Assembly (NCBI GenBank): GCA_030066045.1
Contig: JASJCJ010000021.1
Location: 1-53,454, forward strand
Length of the DNA: 53,454 nt
From: Calothrix sp. MO_167.B12
GTDB lineage: Bacteria > Cyanobacteriota > Cyanobacteriia > Cyanobacteriales > Nostocaceae
Direction: 5' to 3'
A program made the position numbers and the translations under genes. The stretch's first letter is position 1; every line of letters starts with the position of its first letter. This document shows, piece after piece, positions 1-9,539 of this stretch. The notes below the pieces were generated by a model, which was given only the letters and a program-made list of their open reading frames with translations, was not told the origin of the DNA and did no database searches.

Positions 1-641
1 TTCATCACTAGTACACCCTGCCAACGACGGCGATCGCAGTTTGCTCGTGGACTTAAAAGTCCACATCGCTCTTATTAGTAGTATAGGATAAAAGCCATCA
101 TAATTAATGGGACAAAGCACTAGTACTTCACCAAATTAATTTTAATGGGTACACAAACTTCTAGATTTCTCCTCTTTTCCTTTTCCTTCGCGCTCTTTGC
201 GCCTTTGCGGTTCCTCCCTCTACCCCGCAGAATTAATTTGGTAGACCACTAGTGGTCTTTTTCATTAGTTTTGATAGTTTATTGTAGTGCGGGCATCTTG
301 CCCGCTTTGTGGAAAAAGGGAGCGAGACGCTTTTTGTCAGCAGGGAGCGAGACGCTCCCACTACATTTTTTATTCTTCAGAACTTATGGGACGGACCATT
401 AGAGGGTGAATATTTAATTTTGAGGGCTAGGCAACAGATCCCCGACTCCTGAATCAATATCAGCACATTATGGGAATTCCTAGGATAGAAGTTACGGAGC
501 ACTCACACCCGCAACTGAGCAAAACTTGAGAACAGTACAAATTTTCACACTTTAATAGTGGTAGTCACAAAATCTACAAGCGAAAATAGAAGAGAGGGCT
601 ATGTAAAGAAAGCCTGACATTTCGCTAGGAGTCTGCTATCT
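1..641. other. Intergenic region upstream of putA, repeat-rich
   Basis: No gene is supported here. The stretch holds a GCGATCGC site near position 31, a 'GCGCTCTTTGCGCCTTTGCGG'-type dispersed repeat around 190-215, a short palindrome at 243-258, a palindromic element at 284-308 around GCGGGCATCTTGCCCGC (an inverted copy lies at 49296-49320), and a hairpin-forming GGGAGCGAGACGCTCCC near 344-361. The putA promoter must lie in the last 200 bases, but no convincing -35/-10 pair was picked. Confidence 0.6.
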
Positions 642-3600
642 GTGATTTTACCCATCGAAAAAAATACATACGAAACGAAAACTCAAGAAATTGCCAGGGA
701 AATTCTCTCGGCTACCCAGGAAACAGGGAATTTGTTGTCTGCTCTGCGGGAACAAATGCGCTGGGATGATAAATTACTGGCATGGGCGATGAGTAACCCC
801 GGTTTGCGAGTGCAGTTATTTCGCTTTATTGATACTCTCCCCGCTTTGCAAAGTAAACCGGAAATTGCCGCACACCTCCAGGAATACCTAGGGGATGAGT
901 CTGTAGAATTACCAGCAGCGCTCAAAAGTTTGTTAAATTTTGCCAATCCCGATTCTATGCCGGGACAGGTGGCTGCTACCACGGTTTCTACGGCTACGGA
1001 AACCCTGGCACATAAATATATTGCGGGGGAAAATATTAAACAGATATTGAAAACCCTGGAGAAGTTGCGGAAGGATAAAATGGCTTTCACCGTAGATTTA
1101 CTGGGTGAGGCTGTAATTACGGAAACTGAAGCCCAGTCTTATCTGCATAAGTATCTGGATTTAATGGAACAATTGGGTTCAGCTGGGAAGAAGTGGAAGG
1201 ATGTTCCCCAAATTGATGAGGCGGATGGTGAGGCGTTGGCAAAGGCTCAGGTTTCTGTCAAGTTAACGTCGTTCTATTCCCAATTTGACCCCTTGGATGC
1301 TGAGGGTAGTGAAGCAAGGGTGAGTGAACGTATTTGTACTTTACTGCGTCGGGCGAAGGAATTGGGTGTGGCTGTTCACTTTGATATGGAACAATACATC
1401 TACAAGGATATTACTTTCGACATTTTGAAGAAACTGTTGATGGAGGAGGAGTTCCGCAGTCGTACTGATGTTGGCATGACTATTCAAGCATATCTGCGGG
1501 ATAGTGAGAAGGATGCCAAGGATTTGATTGCTTGGGCGAAACAACGGGGTTATCCGGTGACAATCCGTTTGGTGAAGGGTGCTTATTGGGATCAAGAAAC
1601 TATTAAAGCAGAACAAAAGCATTGGCAGCAACCAGTTTATAATCATAAGGCGGCTACGGATGCTAATTTTGAAAAGATTACTCAATTATTGCTAGAAAAT
1701 CACCAATATGTATATGCTGCTATTGGTAGTCATAATGTTAGATCCCAAGCTCGAGCGATCGCAATTGCTGAATCTTTGAATGTTCCCCGGCGTTGCTTTG
1801 AAATGCAGGTTCTCTACGGTATGGGGGATAAGTTGGCTAAGGCTTTGGCTGATAAGGGTTATCGGGTACGGATGTATTGTCCCTATGGTGATTTGCTGCC
1901 GGGGATGGCGTATCTGATTCGGCGGTTGTTGGAAAATACGGCGAATAGTTCGTTTTTACGACAAAATTTGGAAAATAGACCTGTGGAGGAGTTGTTGGCA
2001 TCTCCGGAGACAGAGTTATCTCACGCAGAGGCGCAGAGACGCAGAGAAGAGGAGGTGGAGAATTTCCCCCACTCCCCCACTCCCCCACTCCCCCACTCCT
2101 CTTTCACCCCTGCTGCGGATACGGATTTTGCTGAGGAGCTGAAGAGAAGGAAGTTTGAGGAGGCTTTGTCAAAGGTTAGAGGTTTGTTGGGTAAGAGTTA
2201 TTTGCCTTTGGTGAATGGGGAGTATGTGCCAACTGAGGATGTGGTGGATTCGGTGAATCCCTCTAATTTTAGTGAGGTGGTTGGTAAAATTGGACTCCTG
2301 AGTATGGAACAGGCTGAGTCAGCGATGCAGGCTGCGAAGGCTGCTTCTCCTGGTTGGCGCAAGACTCCGGTGCAGGAACGAGCGGGTATATTAAGGAAGG
2401 CGGCGGAGTTGATGGAATCCCGTCGTGCTGAGTTGTGTGCCTGGATGGTGTTGGAAGTTGGTAAGCCGGTACAACAAGCTGATGGTGAGGTGTCGGAGGC
2501 GATCGATTTCTGCCGCTTTTATGCTGCTGAGATGGAACGGCTGGATGAAGGTGTAATTTATGACGTGGCTGGGGAGACGAATCGGTTAATTTATCAGCCT
2601 CGGGGGATTGCGGTGGTGATTTCTCCCTGGAATTTCCCACTAGCGATCGCAACTGGAATGACGGTAGCATCTTTAGTGACGGGGAATTGTACTCTGTTGA
2701 AACCGGCGGAACCTGCTTCGGTAATTGCGGCGAAGATTGCGGAGATTCTGGTGGAGGCAGGGATACCCAAGGGTGTATTTCAATATGTACCGGGTAAGGG
2801 TTCCCAAGTGGGTGCTTATATGGTTAATCACCCAGACACCCATGTAATTGCTTTTACTGGTTCTCAGGAGGTTGGTTGCCGGATTTATGCTGAGGCGGCG
2901 GTGTTAAAACCAGGGCAAAGGCATATGAAGCGGGTAATTGCCGAGATGGGTGGTAAGAATGGCATTATCATTGATGAAAGTGCTGATTTAGACCAAGCTG
3001 TTGCTGGGGTGGTACAATCGGCGTTTGGTTATAGTGGACAAAAATGTTCTGCTTGTTCCCGGGTGATTGTGCTGGAACCTGTGTATGATGCTTTTGTGCA
3101 ACGGTTTGTGGAGGCGACAAAATCCCTGAATATTGGGGAGGCGGAGTTACCGGGTACTGAGGTAGGGCCTGTAGTTGATGGTAAGGCACAGTCACGCATC
3201 CGGGAGTATATTGACAAGGGTAAGGCAGAAGCAAAGTTGGCTTTGGAGATGTCTGCACCGGAACATGGGTATTTTGTTGGTCCGGTTATCTTTACCGATG
3301 TGTCCCCCAATGCCACAATTGCCCAGGAAGAGATTTTTGGTCCTGTGGTGGCGGTAATTAAGGTGAAGGACTTCCAGTCAGCGTTGGAGGTGGCTAATGG
3401 GACAAATTATGCCTTAACTGGGGGACTTTTCTCTAGAACCCCTTCCCACATTCAGCAAGCACAGGAGGAGTTTGAAGTGGGGAATTTGTACATTAACCGG
3501 ACAATTACGGGGGCGATTGTATCCAGGCAACCCTTTGGTGGGTTTAAGTTGTCGGGGGTTGGTTCTAAAGCCGGGGGTCCCGATTACCTGTTGCAATTCC

Positions 3601-3668
3601 TGGAACCGCGCACGGTGACGGAGAATATCCAGCGTCAGGGTTTTGCTCCAATTGAGGGTGCGGAGTAG
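642..3668 (+). CDS. putA: Bifunctional proline dehydrogenase / L-glutamate gamma-semialdehyde dehydrogenase
   Basis: Oxidises proline to P5C (FAD-dependent) and then to glutamate (NAD-dependent). The 1008-residue protein has a PRODH domain at about 110-460 (RLVKGAYWD near 309) and an aldehyde dehydrogenase domain at about 530-990, with the general base Glu in AEMGGKNG near 768 and the nucleophile Cys in YSGQKCSACS near 803. The start is GTG at 642, with TAGGAG at 626-631. The linker (about residues 465-490) holds a low-complexity stretch rich in Arg/Glu and then Pro/Ser/His. It is encoded by a dispersed DNA repeat (about 2025-2100) and is probably an in-frame insertion. There is no N-terminal DNA-binding domain, so unlike enterobacterial PutA it should not repress its own gene. 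The likely partner is AgrE, encoded at 34390-36501. Confidence in function is high. Confidence 0.96.
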   Translation: MILPIEKNTYETKTQEIAREILSATQETGNLLSALREQMRWDDKLLAWAMSNPGLRVQLFRFIDTLPALQSKPEIAAHLQEYLGDESVELPAALKSLLNFANPDSMPGQVAATTVSTATETLAHKYIAGENIKQILKTLEKLRKDKMAFTVDLLGEAVITETEAQSYLHKYLDLMEQLGSAGKKWKDVPQIDEADGEALAKAQVSVKLTSFYSQFDPLDAEGSEARVSERICTLLRRAKELGVAVHFDMEQYIYKDITFDILKKLLMEEEFRSRTDVGMTIQAYLRDSEKDAKDLIAWAKQRGYPVTIRLVKGAYWDQETIKAEQKHWQQPVYNHKAATDANFEKITQLLLENHQYVYAAIGSHNVRSQARAIAIAESLNVPRRCFEMQVLYGMGDKLAKALADKGYRVRMYCPYGDLLPGMAYLIRRLLENTANSSFLRQNLENRPVEELLASPETELSHAEAQRRREEEVENFPHSPTPPLPHSSFTPAADTDFAEELKRRKFEEALSKVRGLLGKSYLPLVNGEYVPTEDVVDSVNPSNFSEVVGKIGLLSMEQAESAMQAAKAASPGWRKTPVQERAGILRKAAELMESRRAELCAWMVLEVGKPVQQADGEVSEAIDFCRFYAAEMERLDEGVIYDVAGETNRLIYQPRGIAVVISPWNFPLAIATGMTVASLVTGNCTLLKPAEPASVIAAKIAEILVEAGIPKGVFQYVPGKGSQVGAYMVNHPDTHVIAFTGSQEVGCRIYAEAAVLKPGQRHMKRVIAEMGGKNGIIIDESADLDQAVAGVVQSAFGYSGQKCSACSRVIVLEPVYDAFVQRFVEATKSLNIGEAELPGTEVGPVVDGKAQSRIREYIDKGKAEAKLALEMSAPEHGYFVGPVIFTDVSPNATIAQEEIFGPVVAVIKVKDFQSALEVANGTNYALTGGLFSRTPSHIQQAQEEFEVGNLYINRTITGAIVSRQPFGGFKLSGVGSKAGGPDYLLQFLEPRTVTENIQRQGFAPIEGAE

Positions 3669-3685
3669 GGTTATTTTGATGATGG

Positions 3686-3714
3686 GTAGGGGTTTAGCAA
3701 TGCTAAACCCCTAC
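3686..3714. repeat. Palindromic 29-mer after putA
   Basis: A near-perfect inverted repeat, GTAGGGGTTTAGC followed by its complement and ending CCCCTAC. It lies 17 bases after the putA stop, so its transcript would form a strong hairpin at the mRNA end. It has no following T-run, so it is more a stabilising hairpin or repeat copy than a classic terminator. It belongs to a family of GTAGRG...CYCTAC palindromes scattered over the window. Confidence 0.75.
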
Positions 3715-3818
3715 GTATCACCCTTTTTGTGCATTGGGATAGTGAAAAATAAAGATTATTTTCGGAATGTCATTGTGCGATTCAGTATTTGTATAAAATA
3801 ACTCTGCAAAATAGCTTT

Positions 3819-4454
3819 ATGGAACCTTTAACAACTGGTGCGATCGCTTTACTTCTGTTTTGTGGTAATAAGTTTATTGACTGGGGTATTTTTGTGCAGT
3901 GTTTAGAAGAGGATGGGGAATATGGCTATAAAATTCATCCCTTAATTAGAGAGTTTTTAAAAGTAAAATTAACCGCAGATGCTGATATCAACGAAATTAA
4001 ACAAGCATTTACCACCACTTTTATGGAAATTGCTGAAACAATTCCCCAAGCACCAACTTTAGAGTTTATCAATTCAGTTAGAAAAGCAATTCCCCATTTA
4101 ACAGAAGTCGCAGAAAAATTGATAGATGCAGTCAGCGATGAAAATTTAATTTGGGCTTTTACTGGTTTAGCTAGATTTTGTGAGGGACAGGGTTTATATG
4201 CATTAGCTGAACCTTGGTATGAAGGATGCGTATCAGCATTAAAATTACGCTTGAGAGAAAATCATCCCGATTATGTAACTAGCTTGAACAATTTAGCAGG
4301 ACTCTACAAATCCCAAGGAAAGTACGAACAAGCAGAACCTCTTTGCATCCAAGCATTGGAGATTGCAGAACGGGTTTTGGGGGCAAATCATCCGAATACG
4401 GTGATTTTTCGCAAAAATCTGGAAAATTTACGCGCAAAACAGTTTCCAAATTGA
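3819..4454 (+). pseudogene. Remnant of a STAND/TPR protein, internally deleted
   Basis: The N-terminus MEPLTTGAIALLLF resembles the hydrophobic head seen on many cyanobacterial NB-ARC/TPR proteins. After about 17 residues the frame jumps to sequence typical of the region after an NB-ARC ATPase (YKIHPLIREFLKVKLT), then a linker and a kinesin-light-chain-type TPR pair (HPDYVTSLNNLAGLYKSQGK, then YEQAEPLCIQALEI). No Walker A or B motif is present, and the 211 residues are far shorter than an intact family member. The simplest reading is an internal deletion that removed the ATPase. The frame ends within xisH-like sequence. An upstream start at 3789 is possible, but the ATG at 3819 fits the family head. 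It could still be expressed as a small TPR protein. Confidence 0.6.
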
Positions 4455-4707
4455 TTTAGGTGCAGAAAAAATAATTGCCGCAGAAAAAGGAAATGAGAAA
4501 ATAGCAATTGAAATCAAAAGCTTTTTAAACCCCTCTGCAATTACAGATTTTTACTCTGCTTTGGGACAATTCCTGAGTTACCGTCTAGCATTAGCAGGAT
4601 ATGAACCAGAACGAGTATTATACTTAGCCGTTCCATTGGATACGTACAAAACATTTTTTCAACTGGAGTTTACTAAAACTGCGATAAAACAGTATGAGTT
4701 ACTATAG
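4447..4707 (+). pseudogene. xisH: XisH-family protein remnant (5'-truncated)
   Basis: An open frame without a start reads QIDLGAEKIIAAEKGNEKIA, then IEIKSF, LGQFLSYRLAL, EPERVLYLAVP and YKTFFQ. These are the conserved blocks of XisH, the fdxN-element excision controlling factor, a nuclease-fold protein normally paired with XisI. The first 35-40 residues are missing and the frame stops soon after the AIKQYELL block, so the C-terminus also looks shortened. It overlaps the end of the preceding TPR remnant in a different frame, which points to a deletion joining two genes. No xisI follows. It is probably non-functional. Confidence 0.75.
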
Positions 4708-4734
4708 GAATCCTAATTGATTTTTGAAATATAC

Positions 4735-4815
4735 GTAGGGTGTGTTGTCGCGTAGCGCAACGCACCATTCTATAAGGGTTTAGGTGCGTTAGACTAGCGT
4801 CATAACACACCCTAC
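4735..4815. repeat. Palindromic repeat element, GTAGGGTGTGTT ends
   Basis: The ends are GTAGGGTGTGTT and its complement AACACACCCTAC, with further internal complementarity between GCGCAACGCACC and GGTGCGTT. It would form a long imperfect hairpin. This is a typical interspersed repeat of filamentous cyanobacteria, possibly a MITE. Confidence 0.75.
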
Positions 4816-4838
4816 AGATACCTAATTTTTTTCAATAC

Positions 4839-4989
4839 AGGACTTACGCAACTGGCACATTTCACCTCAAACTGTCACATAGTAGTGATTTGTCTATAAT
4901 GCTTATAAATCAAGGAATATAGAGTTTGATACCAAATTTAAGTATGTGTGCCAGTTGCCATAATTTTGTGACGCTTGCGTAAGTCCTAT
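4839..4989. repeat. MITE-like element with inverted AGGACTTACGCAACTGGCACA ends
   Basis: The left arm AGGACTTACGC-AACTGGCAC (4839 on) is mirrored by GTGCCAGTTGC at 4948-4958 and GCGTAAGTCCT at 4977-4987. A shorter related element lies at 29866-29989. No coding capacity, so a non-autonomous element is likely. It fills the gap between the xisH remnant and ppx. Confidence 0.75.
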
Positions 4990-5038
4990 TTCAATAAAAA
5001 AACCAAAAAATACGGTTGTCACTTTTATCTTTTCAGAT

Positions 5039-6685
5039 TTAATTACTACCAAATATTGCTGAAGAAGATTCCAAAGTAGGGATTAACTGTATCCCAAATT
5101 CTGCCTCAAATATACTTTTTGTGAAATTTACACTCCATAATTCTAATGCACAGTCATCATTAATATTCTCAGGAAACACTCGCAACAGTAATTCCTGTAC
5201 ATCCCGATGATATTCACATTTTATCCTTGAAACTGCACCAATTTGTCGCCGATCTAATGCCGCTGCCAATCTTAACATAGCACTTAATTGACTCACCAGA
5301 ATTTGGCTTCTTCTACTCAGCAAATTACGATAATTTTCATGCTTTTTCTTCGGAGCTGATTTGCGATGATAGCGAGCTAAATTGGCAATAATTTCGATTT
5401 CTGTTTCTGTATATCCTAATAAGTCACCATTGCGAATTAAATAATAAGAATGCTTGTGGTGAGAATCATGACTTATGTAATGACCACAATTATGTAATAT
5501 CGCCGCCGCCCATAGCAATTCCCTTTCTTCTGCTCCCCAACTATGCAGCAGATATTGGGTTTGATCGAATAGACTCAGGGCTAATTGGGCGATCCGATCG
5601 CTATATTCTAAATTTACCCGAAATTTCTTAGCTACATTTAACACACTACGCTGACGTACCGAACCTTGATACCGCAATCGGTTTTCTATTAACCCATGAG
5701 CTAACATCCAGTCTACAATTACCCCTTCCCGGAGCGATCGCTCGCAGACTGTAATTGCATTTGCCCCTAATAAGGTCATTGTTTCCTGTAATATTACTGC
5801 CCCTGCAAGTATTACTTCTGACCGTTTGTCAGGCATCCCCGGAATTTCTAACCGTTCGGCATAAGTCATTTTCCGTAAGCGATTGACCCACTCCCGTAAG
5901 TCTTTGAGGGTAAATTGATAACCATTGAGGGTGGATGGTTCGTATCCTAACTTATGCTGGGCATGAATCATGGCTAGGGTTTCAATGGTTCCGGAAGTAC
6001 CTACTAACCGAGAAGATTCACCCAATTCCAAGTTACCCAATACCTCGTCTACGGAACGTTCCAGCATTCCCCTCACATATGCTTGCAGATATTGAAATTC
6101 ACTATTACTAATGGGGTCAGAATGAATTAACTCACTAGTCAGACGAACTGCACCCACCTTGGTACTGGTAAGTACTCTTTCCTGATGACTATCCCCTAAA
6201 ATAATTTCTGTGGAACCACCACCAATATCCACAATCATATGGGGTTGGTTGTTAAATTCCATGCCGGAAAGTACGCCCAGATATATACGTCGTGCTTCCT
6301 CCGGACCAGAAATTAAATCTACATTTAAACCGACTTGCTCTTTTACCCTGTGCAAAAAATCCTTACCGTTGGGAGCTTCCCTTACCGCACTAGTTGCTAC
6401 CGCCACAATAGTCTCAGCATGGAGGGATTTGGCAATTTCTTGGAACCTGTGTAAAGCTGCGATCGCTTTTTTCATAATCCCTTGTTTGAGACAACCAGTA
6501 GCAATTTCGCGATCGCCTAACCTGACAGTTTCTTTCTCCCTACCTATAATACTAAATGCCGGTAACGTTGGTTCAATCCGCACAATCACCATGTGTAGGG
6601 AATTCGTCCCCATGTCAATTGCGGCAATAATTCGGTGTTGCTCAACGGTGGGAGCAGGAATATTCTCAGTGCTTATAGAAACCAT
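5039..6685 (-). CDS. ppx: Exopolyphosphatase, Ppx/GppA family
   Basis: Hydrolyses terminal phosphate from inorganic polyphosphate, and in some members pppGpp. The 548-residue protein shows the ASKHA-fold phosphate loops AAIDMGTNSLHMVIVR near residue 22 and DIGGGSTEIIL near 153, which together form the Ppx/GppA active site. The C-terminal half is the HD-like helical domain (ILHNCGHYISHDSHHKHS). The length suits the long cyanobacterial form. The ATG at 6685 is preceded by AGAGAGAT. The gene is divergent from ubiA across about 240 bases. If it also acts on pppGpp it would link to the RelA-like protein at 26552-29386, but that is only inference. Confidence 0.94.
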   Translation of the reverse strand: MVSISTENIPAPTVEQHRIIAAIDMGTNSLHMVIVRIEPTLPAFSIIGREKETVRLGDREIATGCLKQGIMKKAIAALHRFQEIAKSLHAETIVAVATSAVREAPNGKDFLHRVKEQVGLNVDLISGPEEARRIYLGVLSGMEFNNQPHMIVDIGGGSTEIILGDSHQERVLTSTKVGAVRLTSELIHSDPISNSEFQYLQAYVRGMLERSVDEVLGNLELGESSRLVGTSGTIETLAMIHAQHKLGYEPSTLNGYQFTLKDLREWVNRLRKMTYAERLEIPGMPDKRSEVILAGAVILQETMTLLGANAITVCERSLREGVIVDWMLAHGLIENRLRYQGSVRQRSVLNVAKKFRVNLEYSDRIAQLALSLFDQTQYLLHSWGAEERELLWAAAILHNCGHYISHDSHHKHSYYLIRNGDLLGYTETEIEIIANLARYHRKSAPKKKHENYRNLLSRRSQILVSQLSAMLRLAAALDRRQIGAVSRIKCEYHRDVQELLLRVFPENINDDCALELWSVNFTKSIFEAEFGIQLIPTLESSSAIFGSN

Positions 6686-6929
6686 CTAAATTATCTCTCT
6701 AAGGGATGGTACAACGGCAGCACCAAAAGCGTACTACCACCATAGGGAAAAAATTGTCAGCCAATTGCCCAGCAATCATTAATTACTGGATTCCTTACCA
6801 CTCAACTGCCATCCTAGATGTATCTAAAGTGGCAAACATGAGATTGTACTTTTATAAATATCAAATAACGATATTCTATAGATGTGAAGATGTATGAATT
6901 AATATTTCTTGAAATAATATTCGCCAATT

Positions 6930-7811
6930 ATGTTGACTACCTCAGAAAGCAACACGGAACCCTTATGGCTAACAATTATCCGGCTTTTAAGGTGGGATAA
7001 ACCGGAAGGGAGACTCATTTTAATGATTCCTGCCTTGTGGGCTGTATTTTTAGCGGCGCAAGGCAAACCCCCCTTACCCTTGGTCGGAACCATTATCCTG
7101 GGAACCTTCGCCACCAGTGCCGCTGGATGCGTTGTTAACGACTTGTGGGATAGAAATATCGATCCAGAAGTAGAAAGAACCCGCAATCGTCCCCTGGCTT
7201 CCCGCGCACTTTCTGTGAAAGTGGGGATTGTGGTTGCTGTGGTAGCAATGGCTTGTGCTGCCGTGCTTGCCTTTTATCTTAACCCATTTACCTTCTGGTT
7301 ATGTGTTGCCGCCGTACCAGTAATTTTGCTTTATCCCGGTGCCAAACGAGTGTTTCCCGTACCCCAATTAGTGCTTTCCATTGCTTGGGGTTTTGCGGTG
7401 TTGATTAGTTGGAGTGCGGTGACTAAAACCCTATCTTTACCCACTTGGCTGCTGTGGGGGGCTACAGTACTCTGGACATTGGGATTTGATACCATCTATG
7501 CTATGAGCGATCGCCAGGATGATCAACGCATTGGTGTCAACTCCAGCGCCCTATTTTTTGGTAATTATGTTGTCAGCGCCATTGGTATTTTCTTTACTGG
7601 AACTATGGGGCTACTTGCTGGATTGGGAATCGTCACCAATCTTCACTTCCCATTTTGGATTAGTTTGGCGATCGCTGTAATAGGATGGACATGGCAACTT
7701 GTGAGATTAACTCAGCCTGAATTGCCCAACCCTATTTACGGTCAAATGTTCCGGCAGAATGTTTGGATTGGCTTTGTATTACTTGCTGGGATGATTGCTG
7801 GCTGCTTTTAA
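6930..7811 (+). CDS. ubiA: 4-hydroxybenzoate polyprenyltransferase (UbiA family)
   Basis: Transfers a polyprenyl (in cyanobacteria solanesyl) chain to 4-hydroxybenzoate in plastoquinone biosynthesis, in the membrane. The 293 residues contain the two Asp-rich substrate motifs of the family: NDLWDRNID near 69-77 and DRQDDQ near 194-199. Eight or nine hydrophobic helices are visible. The N-terminal part (LRWDKPEGRLILMIPALWA) is typical of bacterial UbiA. The ATG at 6930 gives the expected length. Divergent from ppx. A palindromic 29-mer (7862-7890) follows the stop. Confidence 0.94.
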   Translation: MLTTSESNTEPLWLTIIRLLRWDKPEGRLILMIPALWAVFLAAQGKPPLPLVGTIILGTFATSAAGCVVNDLWDRNIDPEVERTRNRPLASRALSVKVGIVVAVVAMACAAVLAFYLNPFTFWLCVAAVPVILLYPGAKRVFPVPQLVLSIAWGFAVLISWSAVTKTLSLPTWLLWGATVLWTLGFDTIYAMSDRQDDQRIGVNSSALFFGNYVVSAIGIFFTGTMGLLAGLGIVTNLHFPFWISLAIAVIGWTWQLVRLTQPELPNPIYGQMFRQNVWIGFVLLAGMIAGCF

Positions 7812-8146
7812 GAACTAGGCAGAATGAGCGAATGTAGAATAGACATCTGGTGGAAAAGAATGTAGAGACGTAGCAATGCTACGTCTCTACCAAGGGATGT
7901 GTTGCGATCATTTATTAAATCGGTATAAATTCCCCTTGACTTGTTTGTTCCATTCATAGCAAGGGGGTTTAATTCTTTATTACTTATTACTTATTACCTA
8001 TTACTTATTGCTTCCCTGAGCTGATTTCACAAATTTACGTGTTTATTCTGTGGAAAAATAAAAATTATATCGTATTTTCATACTAGTTGTAAATCTATCT
8101 CCAGCTAGTTACGCACATCTACTGATTTAGTTTATTAGTTGGGTGT
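7812..8146. other. Intergenic region with palindrome and heptamer repeats
   Basis: Contains the palindrome GTAGAGACGTAGC...GCTACGTCTCTAC at 7862-7890 (another copy at 49851-49879) and a short TTACTTA-type heptamer array at about 7977-8010. The remainder is AT-rich and presumably carries the promoter of the next gene. No gene was seen. Confidence 0.6.
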
Positions 8147-8788
8147 ATGAATCAGAAATTTCAATACACCCAATTAATCCAAATGAAACAATATATCAGC
8201 ACAAGAAGTTTGACAGATAAGCTTCTTGTTCAAATCTTCACAATATCTTTATTGTTTCTTGGTACTGCGGGTATAATTGCAGGTGGTTTTTTAGTTAGAG
8301 AGTCGTTCAGTAAAAATAGTGAAAATCAGCCTATAACTAACACCAAAAGATATAGAGAGATTCGATATCAAACTTGGTTACATCCAGAAATCATCAAGCA
8401 TTTTCCTCAGAGTATACCCACTGATGCCCAAGAAGCAAAAATGATTTATTCTCCTGGTTTAATCAAGGGAAGTAAGGTTTTACAACTGAGGTATAAACTG
8501 CCGTCAAATAAGATAGAAAAATTACTTTTAGATTATCAAAAAGTAGCTAAATATAAATATGTAGGTGGTAACACTAACGATCATGCCAATCAGCCCCAAG
8601 GTGTACCTACCACTTTTTTCTATACCAATGAATCAGAAGAACAGACATTTCCGCTTACTTATCAAATTTTAGTATTAAATGCACGCGATCGCGGCACTCC
8701 TAACTTTAAATGGCAGCATGGTGATAGTTATGGAGTAGCCATTGATAAATTTAACTCTGAGATTGTTTATTGGGCAGAACAATGGTAA
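8147..8788 (+). CDS. Hypothetical protein with one N-terminal membrane segment
   Basis: I do not recognise this 213-residue protein. A single hydrophobic helix is visible at about residues 31-50 (FTISLLFLGTAGIIAGGFLV), after a basic N-terminus, so it is probably anchored with the rest outside the cytoplasm. The C-terminal part (YQILVLNARDRGTP, then DSYGVAIDKFNSEIVYWAEQW) is compact and soluble-looking. A second ATG at 8183 would give a more usual 201-residue form starting MKQYISTRSLTDK. Flanked by repeats and with no obvious operon partner. Confidence 0.7.
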   Translation: MNQKFQYTQLIQMKQYISTRSLTDKLLVQIFTISLLFLGTAGIIAGGFLVRESFSKNSENQPITNTKRYREIRYQTWLHPEIIKHFPQSIPTDAQEAKMIYSPGLIKGSKVLQLRYKLPSNKIEKLLLDYQKVAKYKYVGGNTNDHANQPQGVPTTFFYTNESEEQTFPLTYQILVLNARDRGTPNFKWQHGDSYGVAIDKFNSEIVYWAEQW

Positions 8789-9041
8789 GAGAATTTTGGA
8801 TTTTGGATTTTGGATTTTTATCAAGGATAAATAAGGCCTCACTCCTATCCCCTCTCCTTAATAAGGAGAGGGGTGCCGTCAGGCGGGGTGAGGTTTTATA
8901 GCACTACGTGCAAGTAATAAGTCATAAGTAATAAGTAATAAGTCTAATGCTTATAGGTTTGGGGGGGTTCAGCAATGTCCTAACGTATATACGTATTGCT
9001 ATATATTTAATTTGACCTCTTAACTTAACCAATAACCAGTG
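8789..9041. repeat. Hairpin repeat and TAAGTAA heptamers
   Basis: TTTTGGA direct repeats follow the stop codon. CCCCTCTCCTTAATAAGGAGAGGGG (about 8849-8873) is a strong hairpin flanked by CCTCAC and GTGAGG, and may act as a terminator-like structure. A heptamer array of the TAATAAG type follows at about 8910-8945. Related CCTCACCC...GGGTGAGG repeats occur at 42855-42945 and 36836-36897. Confidence 0.6.
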
Positions 9042-9539
9042 ATGAAAATAATTATTGGGGTAATGGGACCAGGAGATAAGGCAACAGCAACAGATTTAGA
9101 TAATGCCTTTGAATTAGGAAAACTCATTGCCCAACAAGGGTGGATTTTACTTACGGGTGGTAGAAATGTAGGGGTAATGGATGCTGCTTCTCAGGGGGCG
9201 AAATCTGCTGATGGTTTAACTATTGGCATTCTTCCTGGTAAGCATCCACAAGGAATCTCTGAGGCAGTTGATATAGCAATTTTCACTGATATGGGCAACG
9301 CTCGCAATAATATTAACGTGCTTTCCAGCCATGTGGTAATTGCCTGTGGCATGGGTGCGGGTACAGCCTCGGAAATTGCTTTAGCCCTAAAGAGCGGGAA
9401 GCCAGTAATTTTGTTAACTAATAATCACAGCAGCAAAACTTTTTTTCAACAGCTAGCAGCAGAAAATGTATATTTAGTGGATAGGGTGGAAAATGCGATC
9501 GCAACTATCCAAACTATTTTAAAAGAATTTAGAATTTAG
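9042..9539 (+). CDS. TIGR00725 / LOG-like Rossmann-fold protein
   Basis: The 165-residue protein has the SLOG-superfamily nucleotide-binding pattern. The N-terminal strand is IIIGVMGPG, followed by LTGGRNVGVMDAASQGA near 47-63 and GMGAGTASEIALALKSGKPV near 108-127. It matches the family named TIGR00725, related to LOG (cytokinin riboside phosphate phosphoribohydrolase) and DprA-type domains. The exact substrate is not known. LOG enzymes carry a PGGxGTxxE motif; here it is GMGAGTASE, so the family's Glu is present. A GTG at 9039 would add one residue; no Shine-Dalgarno decides between them. Confidence 0.85.
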   Translation: MKIIIGVMGPGDKATATDLDNAFELGKLIAQQGWILLTGGRNVGVMDAASQGAKSADGLTIGILPGKHPQGISEAVDIAIFTDMGNARNNINVLSSHVVIACGMGAGTASEIALALKSGKPVILLTNNHSSKTFFQQLAAENVYLVDRVENAIATIQTILKEFRI

